Shown here piece by piece: positions 43,852-55,364 of a stretch of 64,000 nucleotides of DNA. Origin of the DNA: Ulota crispa (taxonomy: Eukaryota > Streptophyta > Bryopsida > Orthotrichales > Orthotrichaceae); NCBI GenBank assembly GCA_963920765.1, contig OY987247.1, forward strand, positions 6,544,471 to 6,608,470. The letters are read 5' to 3'. Positions within the stretch are counted from its first letter, which is position 1. The number at the start of each line of letters is the position of its first letter. The notes under the pieces were generated by a model. It ran no database searches, had not been told where the DNA came from, and saw only the letters and a list, made by a program, of their open reading frames with translations. A program made the translations under genes and the position numbers.

Positions 43852-46800
43852 CTAGTATTTCTCATTGATGTGGGCGATCTCAATGAAGAGCCGGTGCAGA
43901 GACTGTGGTTTGGAGAAGAAGGGGCAGTGGTCACTGCCTCTCAGGGTGAAGACGCGTTCCGGTGGATTCTCCTCGATGACTGCATGCTGGGCTGGGAAGG
44001 GTAAGGCTTGGTCTGCCGAGGTTGAGATGTAGAACCGCCTCACCATGCCGTAATTCCTTTGCGTCAGGAAAAGCTTCTCCATGGATGGGGCGAACGGCGT
44101 TGCTCGCATGGAGTGTGTTGCCAAGGCCACGTCCTGCCAGAGAAGAGAGCTAAGACTGTAAGTTTAACCCTTAAAGGACCAAGCTACTATAATACATAGT
44201 AAGGTAGAGCCGCCCATACTAGATCATTTAAGTTCCTACACAACAATATATTAGAACGACAACACATTAGAGCAATAATGGGGTGCAAAATTTTCTTTGG
44301 TGGCTTCGTCTATACTACTAAGTGGGAGGATTTCCCTAAGTGCGCCCTTTTCTAAAACCTTCTAGAACTTTATGTTGTAAGTTGAAGCAACAAAGGACAC
44401 TCAAGATATAGAACACCAAATGCCCTCCAACCATGTCATTTTCCAAAAATTTCTAAGACTTCTTGGTGGAAATTGAAACATAAAGGATGCCCCAAATATG
44501 AAACACCAAATGCCCTCCAACCCCGTACTATAAAACAAAAAACGCTAAGCTACATTACCCATATATGTCCAACCCACACAAAGAGTGTGCTTGTATACTA
44601 GTACAAAATATTGCGACACAAATTTTTTCAGAATTTTTCATGCAAGATTGAGTTTTATACAAATTTTGAAGTGCATAAAGTGTTTGGAACCCATACCCAA
44701 TCACTAGACTCTCGTGATCTTGATCATAGCCAAAACACTTCTCGCTCACTAGCTACTTCCTACCTTCTTTTGAGACACATGTCATGACTTCATTTGTCTT
44801 AATCTTAAAAAGGGAAAAGATTTACATTAGAAATAGGTTGGTTGGATCCAAAACACCCTAGTGGTTGGGAATAGAACCCTAGTTGGGAATGGGCGTCTCT
44901 ACCTTATGTACAGTGCCATATAACTAGCATTTGCTATCAACAAAAAGTTTTAATTTGGGATCTTGACTACCTCACTAGAACAACATTGATCTATAATTTA
45001 GCTTTTTTGTTGATCTCAAATGCAATAAAGGTGTAGATGCGCTCCATATACAAGAAAAATACCATGTATTATATTGGTCGCAAAGGGCTGCTTGGTCCTT
45101 TAGGGGATAATCCAGTTCTTGAGATAAACCCCTAAACGCATGACACTAAACACTGTATACCTTGGACCGCAGAAATTGCACGAGGCCACATTTGTGTATA
45201 GGTTTTTAAGAATTTTGTTTGTGCCACACCTGGGTAACTGCAAAGTAGATTATAACCTCCTTGGACATAATTGTTGTGGGCGACACTGACTGCAATTGGA
45301 CACCCACAAAATTTGTTGTGATCCAAAATGCAGGTTTTGATTTTTTCTTCTTGTCACTCATGGGGGGTTTGCTCCCTTTGCAAATTTCGACACTTTTCTG
45401 AACTCTCGGGTGTAAAAATAAGGTATTTAGAATACCTCATTTTGAAAAAAACTATGTCAAAGAAGATTCTTAGAAACAGGTAGAGAAATGCACCATCTGT
45501 TTAGGTCTTGGCATCACTATTGCCTCTACACATCCTTTGGACCATCAAAATGTGCAATCAATGACTGGCGACTAGTGATCTGAGAATAAGTTGGGCCACG
45601 TATTGGGAGGTACACTCTATCCTCTCTACTTGCAATACTGTAAGGGGGATATATAGGCTTCTAGATAAACTCTGACAAGTGTTTAAAATTTAACAATTAG
45701 AAGCTATCCATTGAATTTATAAATGGCAGATGTTTAATCCCTAAACGTCTTAGCGTGCCATTCCGACGAGTACAATACAGGGTATTTTTCTTGTATTTGG
45801 AATGGATCCACACCTCTATTATAGTTCAGACCAACAAAGAAGTTGAAAAATAGATCAATGCGGTTCTAGTGAGCTACTTGAGATCCCAAATTAAAATTTC
45901 TTATTGGTAGCAAATGACAATTATACATCGAACATATATACTATGCCCTATGGACGTTTAAGGGTTGAAGGGAATGTGCAGCAGTTATAGAGTGTGCAAT
46001 TAGAGAGCGTTGAGTGCAGGGTTTACCTTCGCTGGGCAGGTATTGAAGAAAAGATCCCCCGTTAAGCTTTTGTCAAACAATAGAGCAGTTGGTGGCTTCC
46101 TTCGTCCGTTTCCATAGATAAATATTTGGGCTTTGGCCATGAGAGCGTCATTACTTTGCACCTGCGCAAAGATAGTTTTAACACCAGCTGTTTGAGCTTG
46201 CAATATCAGTTCAATTCAGTAAAAAAGCAGTTGGAATCTATGCGAAATGGCAGACGACCAAGGAAAAAGATGCAGTAGACACATCGATTATATGAGCACT
46301 CTTAACGAGATATATCATATATACCCAGTGGCAGGTAGGGTTAAGAAGTTGTTACAAATTTTTTACACATTTTGAATGTTAATGTATAAATCTCAATTGG
46401 GGCAAGATGCTTGAAGAATTTGAATAAGCTTACATGTTTTTGAAGAATATCAAAGGCGCTCTGGTTGTTGCAAACCATAGTCGCTGCAATGAAGATAGCC
46501 TTGGAAATCAATTCTGGAAAGCACTCCATAGCATAAGAGATGCATGCGCCCCCTATGCTGTGGCCTACCAGGATCACCTATCAACCAACAAGATATCATT
46601 GTTGAGGCACAAGCACTAGAACATCGGTAGTTGCACCCCATATAGCATAGGATACCTCATAAGATATTGGACTGAAATATTGACAATAAATTTTAACCAG
46701 TGCGAGTGATCAAAGAGAGTTCAATAGAAAAGTCATTCAAGGAGGCTTTCCAAATTCCCATACTTGTGATTGGAGCTTTAACCCCGAAACGTCTGAGTGT

Positions 46801-48307
46801 ACAATACGAGGTATTTTTCTTGTATTTGGAGTGGATTCACACCTCTACTACATTTGAGACCAACAAAGAAGTTGAAGAATAGATCAACGCAATTCTAGTG
46901 AGCTACTTGAGATCCCAAATTAAAATTTCTTACTGATAGCAAATGTCAATTATACATCAGTGTATATATGATGCCCTATGGACGTTTAAGAGTTAAATCA
47001 CTACAAATTATCGTTGAGCCAAACGCAAGAAACTTACGACTTACGACATTCAAGAGCTTCAAGGATATTGTGCAATGAAAGTAATTGACACACTACCTTT
47101 TCATGGCCAGGTGTATTTTCAATCTTTTTCAGAACATCCAAAAGAGGTTTTGAGTATTGCAAAAGGCTTGAGATACTATTGGGGTCTGTTGGCTCGATGC
47201 CAGAACCCATTAGGTCAATTGCAGTTGCCTTGAAGCCGGAGTCCTCAAGCAAGGCTATCGATTTGTACCAACACCACGCTCCTAGACCTCCTCCATGCAC
47301 CAATACGAAATGTGTACTTTCTAAGCTCACATCCATATATCTATCCTGAAATTCAATGAAAATGTAAGTTCAAGAGCAAGAGGTGCGGGAGCTCCAACAG
47401 AGCCGCCTTCCCTGAGTCACAAGTTCAGGGTAAGTAGAGTTTGTCTCCAGATTAACATAACGTTGTCAGAAATCGTTTGTATGACATTGTTGACAGTTAG
47501 TTTGCAGGCTCAATTTCAAATTTAACAAATGGGAATTGATATGTGTACCATACCCTTTGAACTACTGTAGCACACCCCCAAGGTAAATTTTAGATTTCTA
47601 CCCTCAAAAAGCTGAATTTGAGAATTTTGAAATCAAATTTGGACTTAGAGACCATGAATTAGTCTAGAACCATAAAAAAAAACGTTGCAATTTAATAACA
47701 TCCAATGAAAAGTTTAGCTAGGGAAAAGTGTTATTTTTACTTTTGTTTGTAAAAAAAGATAAGTTTTTTCATTGGGTGTTGTTGAATTGCAACTTTTTTT
47801 GTATGGCTCTAGACTAAATAATGGTCTCTAAGTCCAAATTTGATTTCAAAATTCTCAAATTCAGCTTTTTGAGGGTAGAAATCTAAAATTTACCCCGGGG
47901 TATGGTACATGTGTAAATGCTTTTAACAAATATGTGATATGAAAAGCAAGGAAAATGGCAGGATTGAATAGAACCTTCCTAAGGTGCATATTTGGTACTG
48001 GGTCGAGCAAGGAGTCAAGATCTCTCCGCATTTGAGTACCGTAGCTCCTTGAAAAATCAAGCCTCCCATAGTTTGCCCTTCCAGAATAACTGTGTCTAGG
48101 AGGTTCCATGGAAGTCTCATGAAGCATTTTGCTCTGAGAACTCAAACTAGCGATGTACAGCTCATGCTTTGCCATTGCCATTGCCTGGTCCTTGATGGTT
48201 TGCTCATCCAAAAATCCTGTTATAACTGAACCCGGTTTTGGGCACTGTTGTGATTTCTTGTCTCCTTGCTTCTTTTTGAAACGAATGCGCGTAAATTGAT
48301 TCCCCAT
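43852..48307 (-). CDS. MES11-like carboxyl methylesterase (alpha/beta hydrolase)
   Basis: Five exons: 48307-47975, 47345-47097, 46577-46434, 46161-46027 and 44133-43852. All introns are GT-AG and phase 0; the predicted protein is 380 aa. Family members hydrolyse methyl esters of plant hormones and related acids (MeIAA, MeJA, MeSA); the substrate cannot be told from sequence. Residues 1-111 are a family-typical N-terminal extension starting MGNQFTRIRFKKK, a possible N-myristoylation or plastid-targeting region. Visible in the hydrolase domain are oxyanion HGGG (128-131), GAWCWYK, nucleophile Ser201 in GHSIGG, probable acid Asp328 and catalytic His356 in SDHCPFFSKPQ, so the triad looks intact. 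An in-frame ATG lies directly before the chosen start, and further in-frame codons upstream are probably 5' UTR behind an acceptor at 48412-48416. Introns are heavily invaded: intron 1 by a Mutator-like MITE, introns 2 and 4 by TTAA MITEs, and intron 4 also by a Helitron nest. Confidence 0.9.
44200..44906. mobile_element. AGGTAG-family MITE (TA target), copy 5, nested and itself invaded
   Basis: TA|AGGTAGAGCCGCCCAT ... AATGGGCGTCTCTACCT|TA. The empty site is given by related ~230-bp MITEs (ATACATAGTATGTACG). It carries the Helitron at 44309-44601. Confidence 0.75.
44309..44601 (+). mobile_element. Non-autonomous Helitron, copy 2
   Basis: It starts TCTATACTACTAAGTGGGAG, a typical plant Helitron 5' end. 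It ends CAAAGAGTGTGCTTGTATACTAG (CTAG at 44598-44601) followed by T, after a weak stem CACACAAAGAGTGTG. The body aligns with 23149-23640 (TGCGCCCTTTTCTA, AGATATAGAACACCAA). No coding capacity. Confidence 0.7.
45124..45733. other. Intron 4 sequence of the methylesterase gene with a stray TTAA-type end
   Basis: ATAAACCCCTAAACGCATGA at 45124 resembles a left terminus of the TTAA class, but no right end is identifiable. No other feature was seen. Confidence 0.4.
45734..45968. mobile_element. TTAA-ended MITE, ~230-bp family, copy 7
   Basis: It starts TTAATCCCTAAACGTCTTAG and ends ATGGACGTTTAAGGGTTGA. It is closely similar to 35618-35851 (ACAATACAGGGTATTTTTCT). It lies in intron 4 of the methylesterase gene, ~59 bp from exon 4. 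Confidence 0.8.
46778..46996. mobile_element. TTAA-ended MITE, ~230-bp family, copy 8
   Basis: It starts TTAACCCCGAAACGTCTGAG and ends ATGGACGTTTAAGAGTTAA. It lies in intron 2 of the methylesterase gene. Confidence 0.8.
47531..47922. mobile_element. Mutator-like foldback MITE, copy 3, 9-bp duplication
   Basis: GGGAATTGATATGTGTACCA ... TGGTACATGTGTAAATGC, with TTAACAAAT on both sides (47522-47530 and 47923-47931). It lies in intron 1 of the methylesterase gene, about 43 bp from the exon 1 donor. Confidence 0.75.
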
Positions 48308-48987
48308 CATTAATGATTTCAAAGCTTCGGTAACCAGGTAGTGATTTGGAGCTCTAATCACCAGCCAAGTTCTGTGCCTTATCTGTAGCTCGCAGGTCCG
48401 CCCAATTCTTTTCTGTTGCAAAAGACAATACTATCAGCTCGGGATAGGCAGATTTAATCATAATGATTTCAAATGACATTCGTTGTATATAAAGCGAGTA
48501 AAGCCACCTTAAATGTCTTATTGTTTCTAGAGCAAAAGTTGTTTAAGTAAATTTCAAGGGATAACGTGTACTGCATAGAAATACGCATTCACTGGAAAAT
48601 GGACTTCACGGGTTTTGTTATGACCTCGAATGCCTCAGCACATTGTGCTTAAGATCATTAGAGAGAAGATAAGCTCTAGAACGACGTAACAATGTACCCA
48701 AGGGGGATATACTTCGGCTCTATTGGCATCAAAGAAAGTAAATGTATGTTTCAATCCAGATGTGCGAGTTACATTAGCCGTAAATTAACAGCCGGATCAT
48801 ACAGAAGTGAACATGAACTTCGGAAACATGGGTGGCTGGGTGATGCATTAGGGATCCGTTTCCTCTCTATTGAAGGCTTCCCTAAGATTTTCAAATATAA
48901 CTAACAGTCTAGCTGATAGTTAGCTCAAATAATTAGGACTCAAAGAATCGCTAGTAAATGCTCCCAAGGCATCTCCAACAAAATATC
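48308..48987 (-). promoter_or_regulatory. Upstream region / probable 5' UTR of the methylesterase gene
   Basis: An open frame continues upstream of the chosen start to about 48421, ending near an acceptor-like TTTTGCAACAG on the minus strand. This suggests a 5' UTR exon preceded by an intron. No TATA box can be assigned with confidence. Confidence 0.35.
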
Positions 48988-49356
48988 TACTCCCTCTGTC
49001 CAAAATGATCTTCTTGTTGACATTTATTTAGTGTCCCAAAATGATCTTGTTGGAGGAGGAAGGGAGCTAGCAACACTTGCACATAGTCTAAAAGCATGTG
49101 CATGCTAACCAATCCCATGCCATCAAGTGAGTGGCCACCGGTGCTCTTCAAAAATGTCACAAAAATTCAATTTTCAAGCACTTTGAAATCACACTTTGAA
49201 AACTAATTTGAAACTCAAAATTTCAGAACAATACTAGGACATCAAACTCTTTCATAGGTCAATTTTTTTTGAAAAATGGTTATTTTCAAGCTTAATCTAT
49301 AACATTTTGTGTAACATTTTGTGTAACAGGAAGATCATTTTTGGACGGAGGGAGTA
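48988..49356. mobile_element. Stowaway-like MITE, second family, 369 bp
   Basis: TA|CTCCCTCTGTCCAAAATGAT ... AAGATCATTTTTGGACGGAGGGAG|TA. The ~20-bp termini are near-perfect inverted repeats with the canonical Stowaway CTCCCTCYGTCC start and TA duplication. A second internal copy of the end (CCAAAATGATCTTGTTGG) lies at about 49035. It lies ~0.7 kb upstream of the methylesterase start codon. Confidence 0.85.
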
Positions 49357-51350
49357 ATAAATTGCGAGAAGCGGAACGTTAGCAATACAATAAGCTGCGG
49401 CGTCAGGTGCTACAACTGCTCTGTAACGGTTTGGATATGGTCTAAAATATGGGCTATATGGTCGACACTATGGACTTGTGAGTAGGAGGAGAAGAAAGAG
49501 AGTAGGAAGAAAAATAGCCTGATAACAAGCAGAGAGATTCACACGAAGGTCAAGTTACGACCACAAAGTGCCGATAGCGCAAATCTCGTCTGTCATAAAA
49601 GAAGATGCTGCCAACAAAAATCATTTAGCTCGAAACCATGTCTATAAATTTGGTTGGACAAATCGCTAACATGGAACGGAAAAAAAACCAGATTAAGTTG
49701 GAGTATTGTTGGTCACTATTTGGGAAGAGCGCCCGCCTCTCTAGGTGGCTTCTTTGCATACAAGCTAGTTATTACCGCATGTGAACATGTGAGGTTGACA
49801 GAAAAAACTCAATTTGTCTGACGAGGTCTCAAATTAAGACCCGGAACTAAGCAGCTCTCTAAAAGATGCAACCAAATTGTGAGAATCAAATAACTGTCAC
49901 AGCTCAAGGTCGTTGTTAAAGGGGCTTTAGGTTTCAAGTTGCAAAACTTCTGGAGAGAGAAGCCTCAGATGCGCCATTAAAATCAGAGAGTGTGAATATG
50001 CGTACCTCATACTTCCAGAAACTTGTAAACTGCAAAGATATGCACCTCGCAGAAAAAGACGGTACTGAATATTCTGATTAGCTTCTCGATTCTTCACTCT
50101 CTGCATCATAAAGTTCTTCAAGGAATACCGTTTCTTTCGATCGGCAACAGAGTATCGTCTCGTCATAGGCCATTTTCTGTAATATCTGTCAGTGAGCACG
50201 CCATAAACCTGCATTTCTCTCGAGACTTCTCATCTTCTTAAGTTAATTTCCTCGCCTGTGACTAGAACTATTCACCTCTGCAGGGACCAACGCTTCACTC
50301 CAGCAGTGGGCACTACAAAGGTCAAGCATTGCAATATAAACACCCGTTTCATTGTGGTGAGCGGCAAGGAGGAATACTCTTCCCTGTTCAATCCTCCGTA
50401 GCAATTTTTGTAGTCAGACTAGCAGCATAGGCGATGATTTTTTTGAGTAGAGGTTAATGAAAGACAACACTAATGCCTTGTCGGTGCTACTCAAGTTGTG
50501 GCTGTAATCGTACCACAAGCTTCACCTTCTTGCAGCCATGTGCTCAAAGTAGCTCGAACTTGCTCCCAGTCTGCACGTTTGAGCTCCTGTGAAATGCTCC
50601 TTACACAATCTGGAACTGCATCGAATGTAGTCAGCACTCAACGATACCTGCGGTATTCTTCACGCTAAGTTACAACTGCTACTGCAGAGAGAAATCAAAG
50701 AACCTGTATGATTACATGTCTTCCCCGAACGACTACCTGACATGCAGGCGTACTAAGACAACTGAGTCCTGACACACATCTGATACGTTACTGCAAGCGA
50801 CACTTGACTTCATCTTCCACTCAACAATATCTGAAAGCTGCGAGCACCTTACATCCTTGTTAAGTTACCAGTTTTTGCAGCGGCGTAAAAGCATCACTTT
50901 GTACACTGCAGTAGACTACAAATTACAAACGTCACCGACTCCATTAAGCTAAGTTATTACACAAAAGTTCCGATGCTTCACGAAACACCGCAACAAACGC
51001 CTCTCCACGACGATGAAACTCCACTCTTGCCTCTCATCACATGTCACATCACCTGAGTGTCTAAAATTCAAAACTTTATCATCAAAGCAACATGCATCGC
51101 ATTGAATTTCTTTTGCTGGCGTTACGCAATCGCACCTTCTTTCCATAGCCGAGTGGTGATCGTAACCATTCAATGCTCACGCCACGCTAACCACCACGCG
51201 TACTTAAGCAACGACGAGGCTTATTGATTAGGCCATTCAATAATCCAAGAAGGTTCTGAAGTCTTAACGCAACTCGCAGTTGCGCTTTGAATGAGGAGGA
51301 GGCACACAGTCGAAGATGCTCTTCTCTCTGGCGCTTCTCCTACTCGGCAG
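49357..51350. other. Unique, less AT-rich region upstream of the methylesterase gene
   Basis: There are no transposon ends and few repeats, unlike almost everything left of 40 kb. A 95-codon minus-strand frame (49927-50214) containing a basic stretch (MTRRYSVADRKKRYSLKNF) and a 74-codon frame (50949-51173) have no recognisable domain. They could be 5' leader exons of the methylesterase gene, a non-coding transcript, or chance frames. Confidence 0.35.
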
Positions 51351-51494
51351 GGTCTATTTTTTCATTTTTTAAGAAGTGCCAAAGTGGCGATTTAAAATGA
51401 TATAGTGGTGCTCCAAATTTCAACATCATCCAAACATCATCCACATATTGGATAGAAAATATCACATTAGAACTTAATACATGTCTATAATTTG

Positions 51495-51620
51495 GTTTTC
51501 ATCCACAATTTGGTGATTCCATCCAATTTTTTTATTTTAATTCAAGGCTTTTTTGGTGATTTCATCCAAGTTTTTTAATTTGAAGTTTTTTTGATGATTT
51601 CATCCAAGTAATCATGTTTT
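51495..51620. repeat. Three tandem ~48-bp units (TTGGTGATTTCATCCAA)
   Basis: TTGGTGATTCCATCCAA, TTGGTGATTTCATCCAAG and TTGATGATTTCATCCAAG are spaced about 50 bp apart with T-rich spacers. Confidence 0.6.
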
Positions 51621-52774
51621 TTTTTTTCCATAGACTTGGTGCCAGTCAAAAAATATTGGTGCTTTTCTGCTCCAAATCACCAAAAAAAAACATTGCTACT
51701 AAGCTTAGTCTAAGTTACTTACTAAGCCCTACAGTCCTAACAAAACAAGGAGAGCAGGGGTGTTTTTTAGGTTTTTAAAAGTCAAATAGCTACAAAAATG
51801 AAATTCAAGCTACAAGCTTATACAAAAAAATGAAGACAAAATAGCATCATGAAGTCAAATGTTGTTCAATATTCCAAATCTATGTGCCTACCACAAATTA
51901 GAAAAAACAATATGTTGTTATTTGTAACTAGTCAACTAGCTAGAATGGGAGCTGCAGTAGAAAATAACATGATCTTCATGCCATGTGGAGTCCTATTTGA
52001 GAATCAAGCCGCCCTTAAGTTTCTTTGAGACAACGCCTATTTTATATAAATTTATGGATTTTGTAACCCACATTTTCATAAAATTCATTTTTGCAATACC
52101 AGATTTTGTTTTTAGGAAAATTTGGTCACAATCAACAAGCTCAAAGTGTAAATACTTGCAGCCTAATTTTGCACTTAAAAAAATCTTGTATGGGCAGATC
52201 TGCACCATTAAAATTTACCAAATGCCCTGAGAAGCTGCCGGTCCAAAACAAAACAAAAAAAGACCCTGAGGAAGAAAGCCAAGGCTCTTGAGGGCAGATC
52301 TACTTGGGGATTCGGAGCTCCTGTGCAAGAGTTATAACATTTCTGACGCAGCTCCCTGCCATGTCCAGTGGCCAGGATTCCAGGAAGGTGGAGACAGGAT
52401 TTTATTCATCCAGATTTCCCTCATCCACCAAAGCCTTCATCCACATATACATTCATACATCACTTTATTCATCCATCCACATCTTCTTCTATATACGCAT
52501 TTATTCATCCGATTGTTCATCCATGACATTGCAGTAATACTAAATACTCTTAATTGCACCTTGTTTGTTTGCAAAATTGACCCATCTAGGTCCTTGTGTA
52601 AAATGTACACTTTTTGAACATGAGAGTATACGGTCGCTTTTCAATACACCGAAAATTTATACTTTACACATTTGTAGTTTGGATTCAAAAATATATACTA
52701 AAAACAAATATAAGCCCTTTTTCAATTACCAACAAGGTTACAATAAGTTGTGAACATTTATAACAAGAATTATT
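51621..52774. other. Unassigned AT-rich DNA, CATCCA-rich patch
   Basis: A CATCCA/CATTCAT-rich stretch (about 52410-52525) inflates ORFs on the plus strand. No gene is supported. Confidence 0.35.
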
Positions 52775-53000
52775 GTCTAGTATAATTTTTTCTCTAAGAT
52801 TTAGTGTATTTGAGGCTCATTTTTAAGAGTTCTCAACACAAAAAAAAGTTAAGATTGCAATGGACACCTTGCACAAAATTTTAAATAGAAAAATCACAAT
52901 TAGTTGTTTTCAAAATTGAATTTTTGATGATAAAACTAAACTTCAAAAGAAATAGTTCAAAAATATAAACTGCTAAAAATAGAAATTGAGTCAAGTTTTA
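52775..53000. mobile_element. Fragment of the ~655-bp TTAA family (inverted)
   Basis: GAGAACTCTTAAAAATGAGCC in complement, TTAAGATTGCAATGGACACC, and CACAATTAGTTGTTTTC match the reverse complement of 7292-7946 / 12027-13264. Neither terminus is present. It is followed by CTAAACCCTAAACCTTAACC. Confidence 0.55.
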
Positions 53001-54454
53001 TCAAAGATCAAAGAATTCTAAACCCTAAACCTTAACCAACAGTTGCTTCAGCTAATTCTCAAGAAAGATCAAGTGCTGTACTAGGGGATAATTCTTCTAC
53101 TTATATTGCTATGCTTTACAAAAGTAATTGCAATTCTTCCAAATGGCATATTGCAAGAGTATATCATGAGTCAAATGTAAAGTGCCATGCTTTGCAATGT
53201 AGTACAATTTGAAGTGTTTTGCCAAAATAGCCAAAGGTAGCAAAAGGACCCGTGAGCCAACTTATTGTGATAAGAAAGAAGAATATGGTAGTCGTTGAGA
53301 GTTTACAACTAACTTCTAGTTCTACCCTAACAACATTCAGCGTTGTGTCCAAGGTTCTAAGCAAAAATAGGTTATTGATTGACCCGAAGTTCCAAATGTT
53401 TGGCTAGTCTTTTTTGGCACAAATCTTTCTTGTGAAGAGTCTATATTGTTGCAGCATGCAGGTTTTTGCTTGCAAGAGCAGCCCATATTATCTCCAAAAA
53501 AACCATTCAATTCCTCCTCTAACTTTGAATGCATCTTCCATAAGAAATTGGCCCATGCCAACCCAGAGACGTATCCAACCAAAAGAAAAAATTGTACAAT
53601 TTGATGCATTACCAATGTACATACTCCAGAGCAAAGAAACAAATGGGAGAGTTCAGCAAACATAGGTGGTAAAATTTTGGGAGTTACACTAATTACTTCC
53701 ATTGCTTGGATTGGGTGCAATTTGTATCTTTGAAACTGGATTGCAAATCTCAAATATATTTATCAGATTACGCTTGGAAACTTTCTAGCTTGTACCTACT
53801 CGGATTATGTCAATATGGCCATTTTAGCCATTAGAGGGCGCCAACAATATGTAAGCTGCAAACATTTGTACTACATGTTTTGTTACATTTGCAAGATAGA
53901 CATTCACAAGGACAAATTCATCCATGCCCAAGTTTTAGCTACTTCAATGTGAAAACCCTTCTCATTGAAGCAAGGATCATTAAAATCAAAGGAGTAGTTT
54001 TGGTTTTACTCTAAGCTTAGTAGTTATTTGCTTTTACCTACGGACTTCATGGTTCCATCCATTTAGTATGGAATTCTCTATATTAAACTTTCTTAATGCC
54101 GAAAACCGAAACTAGACAAATGTTGAACTCAAAATGCTTATAAATGTATCCCCTCTTACCATTGTATGGGTGCTACTTGTAATTCCACCTACGCATTATA
54201 ATACCTCCCTAATCCAAGATGTTAAAGTTAGTTTTTCAAGGTAATCACGTTACCATAAAGAAAATGTCTATTCTCTTTTACATTGTTGCATTAATCCCTC
54301 TCATCTCTCTAGATATATTGTAGATAAATGCTTTCAATATAATGTTCATGTCATTGCCACTAACGCACTATCAGTTAAAATAATATTCTTTCATTCATCT
54401 CAATTTGTAAGAGCCACAAGGGCTTCTAGGTTTGTAAGTCAGGTTGAGGTTGTT
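53001..54454. other. Unassigned intergenic DNA with a weak minus-strand ORF
   Basis: A 138-codon minus frame (53337-53753) overlaps a 66-codon frame (53164-53364). Both are cysteine- and aromatic-rich with no motif I can name. They may be a decayed gene or transposon fragment. I do not call a CDS. Confidence 0.3.
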
Positions 54455-54810
54455 TTAACCCTTAAAGGATGGATGGATCACCGTGGCTTGCCCTGCTTGT
54501 AGCATTCTATAGTATTTTGCACATGGGCACCAATAGTATTGCTTCAAAAAGTTGGAAAAGTCAATAGTGCATGGTGCCCTCATGAAAATTGCAAGAAGGG
54601 CAGCTCGGGAGCTAATACCATGTATCACAATTTGGGTTACAAAACAAAATGAATGTATTTCAAGAGGTAAATTTTTGCCTTCCATAATGCACTACGCATT
54701 TATGATTACTTCTAAAAAAAATTAGATCAAAATCAGTCTTTTTTTGGGATACAAAGTCATTTTTTTGAGACAAAGGACGTTTTTTGTCTGTGCCAACATC
54801 TAGGGGTTAA
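54455..54810. mobile_element. TTAA-ended element, 356 bp
   Basis: It starts TTAACCCTTAAAGGATGGAT and ends GCCAACATCTAGGGGTTAA. The interior is unrelated to the other families listed here. Confidence 0.6.
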
Positions 54811-54956
54811 GAAATGAAACCCATACCTTTTTGACAACTTTAAAATTCAAATTTAGATATTTCAGTTGTTTTCTTTGCTTGATGTTGAGACTGTTAGTTG
54901 CTTGTACTGGGACATCCCTACCCATTTGGCTTATTAGCACATCATATTTTTAAGGG

Positions 54957-55349
54957 ATGACTAGGGGACACCCCCAGTTTCTACGTGGACACCCCTATAG
55001 CCCAATCTATTAAATTTGAGATTATTATTATGTTGAAATTTGAAATAAAATCAAAACAATATTTTAGTGCACATTCGCGTCTACAAGCATTGCAAAAAAA
55101 TAACAAATATGTCTCATTCTTGACATGGTCAAAAGTTAAACTTATAAATGAAGAGAGCGACTTGTTTAACTCTTGACCATGTCACAAATGAGACATAATC
55201 TATATATGTTTGCAACGCTTGTAGGCGCAGATGTGCACTAAACTATTGTTTTGATTTTATTTCATATTTCAATGTAACACTAATCTCAAATTTAATAGGT
55301 TGGGCTCAAGGGGTGTCCACGTAGCAACTGGGGGGTATCCCCTAGTCAT
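54957..55349. mobile_element. Foldback MITE (ATGACTAGGGG ends)
   Basis: ATGACTAGGGGACACCCCCA ... GGGGGGTATCCCCTAGTCAT, with inner arms CATCTTGACCATG-type (TTGACATGGTCAA / TTGACCATGTCA) folding nearly the whole 393 bp. No unambiguous duplication; the superfamily is unknown. It sits 9-16 bp from a TTAA pair. Confidence 0.65.
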
Positions 55350-55364
55350 TTGTATTTTTAACCC

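Larger units (their letters stand above)
44164..45110. mobile_element. TTAA-ended MITE, ~230-bp family, copy 6 (inverted), split by an insertion
   Basis: It starts TTAACCCTTAAAGGACCAAG and ends TTGGTCCTTTAGGGGATAA (last TTAA now ATAA). Removing 44200-44906 restores a ~240-bp family member: AATACATAG|TA|TGTACAG matches the complement of the 43572-43803 copy. It lies in intron 4 of the methylesterase gene. Confidence 0.75.

Noticed and set aside
53337..53753. 138-codon minus-strand ORF
   Set aside because: Cysteine-rich and without identifiable motif; no splice or family evidence, so not called.
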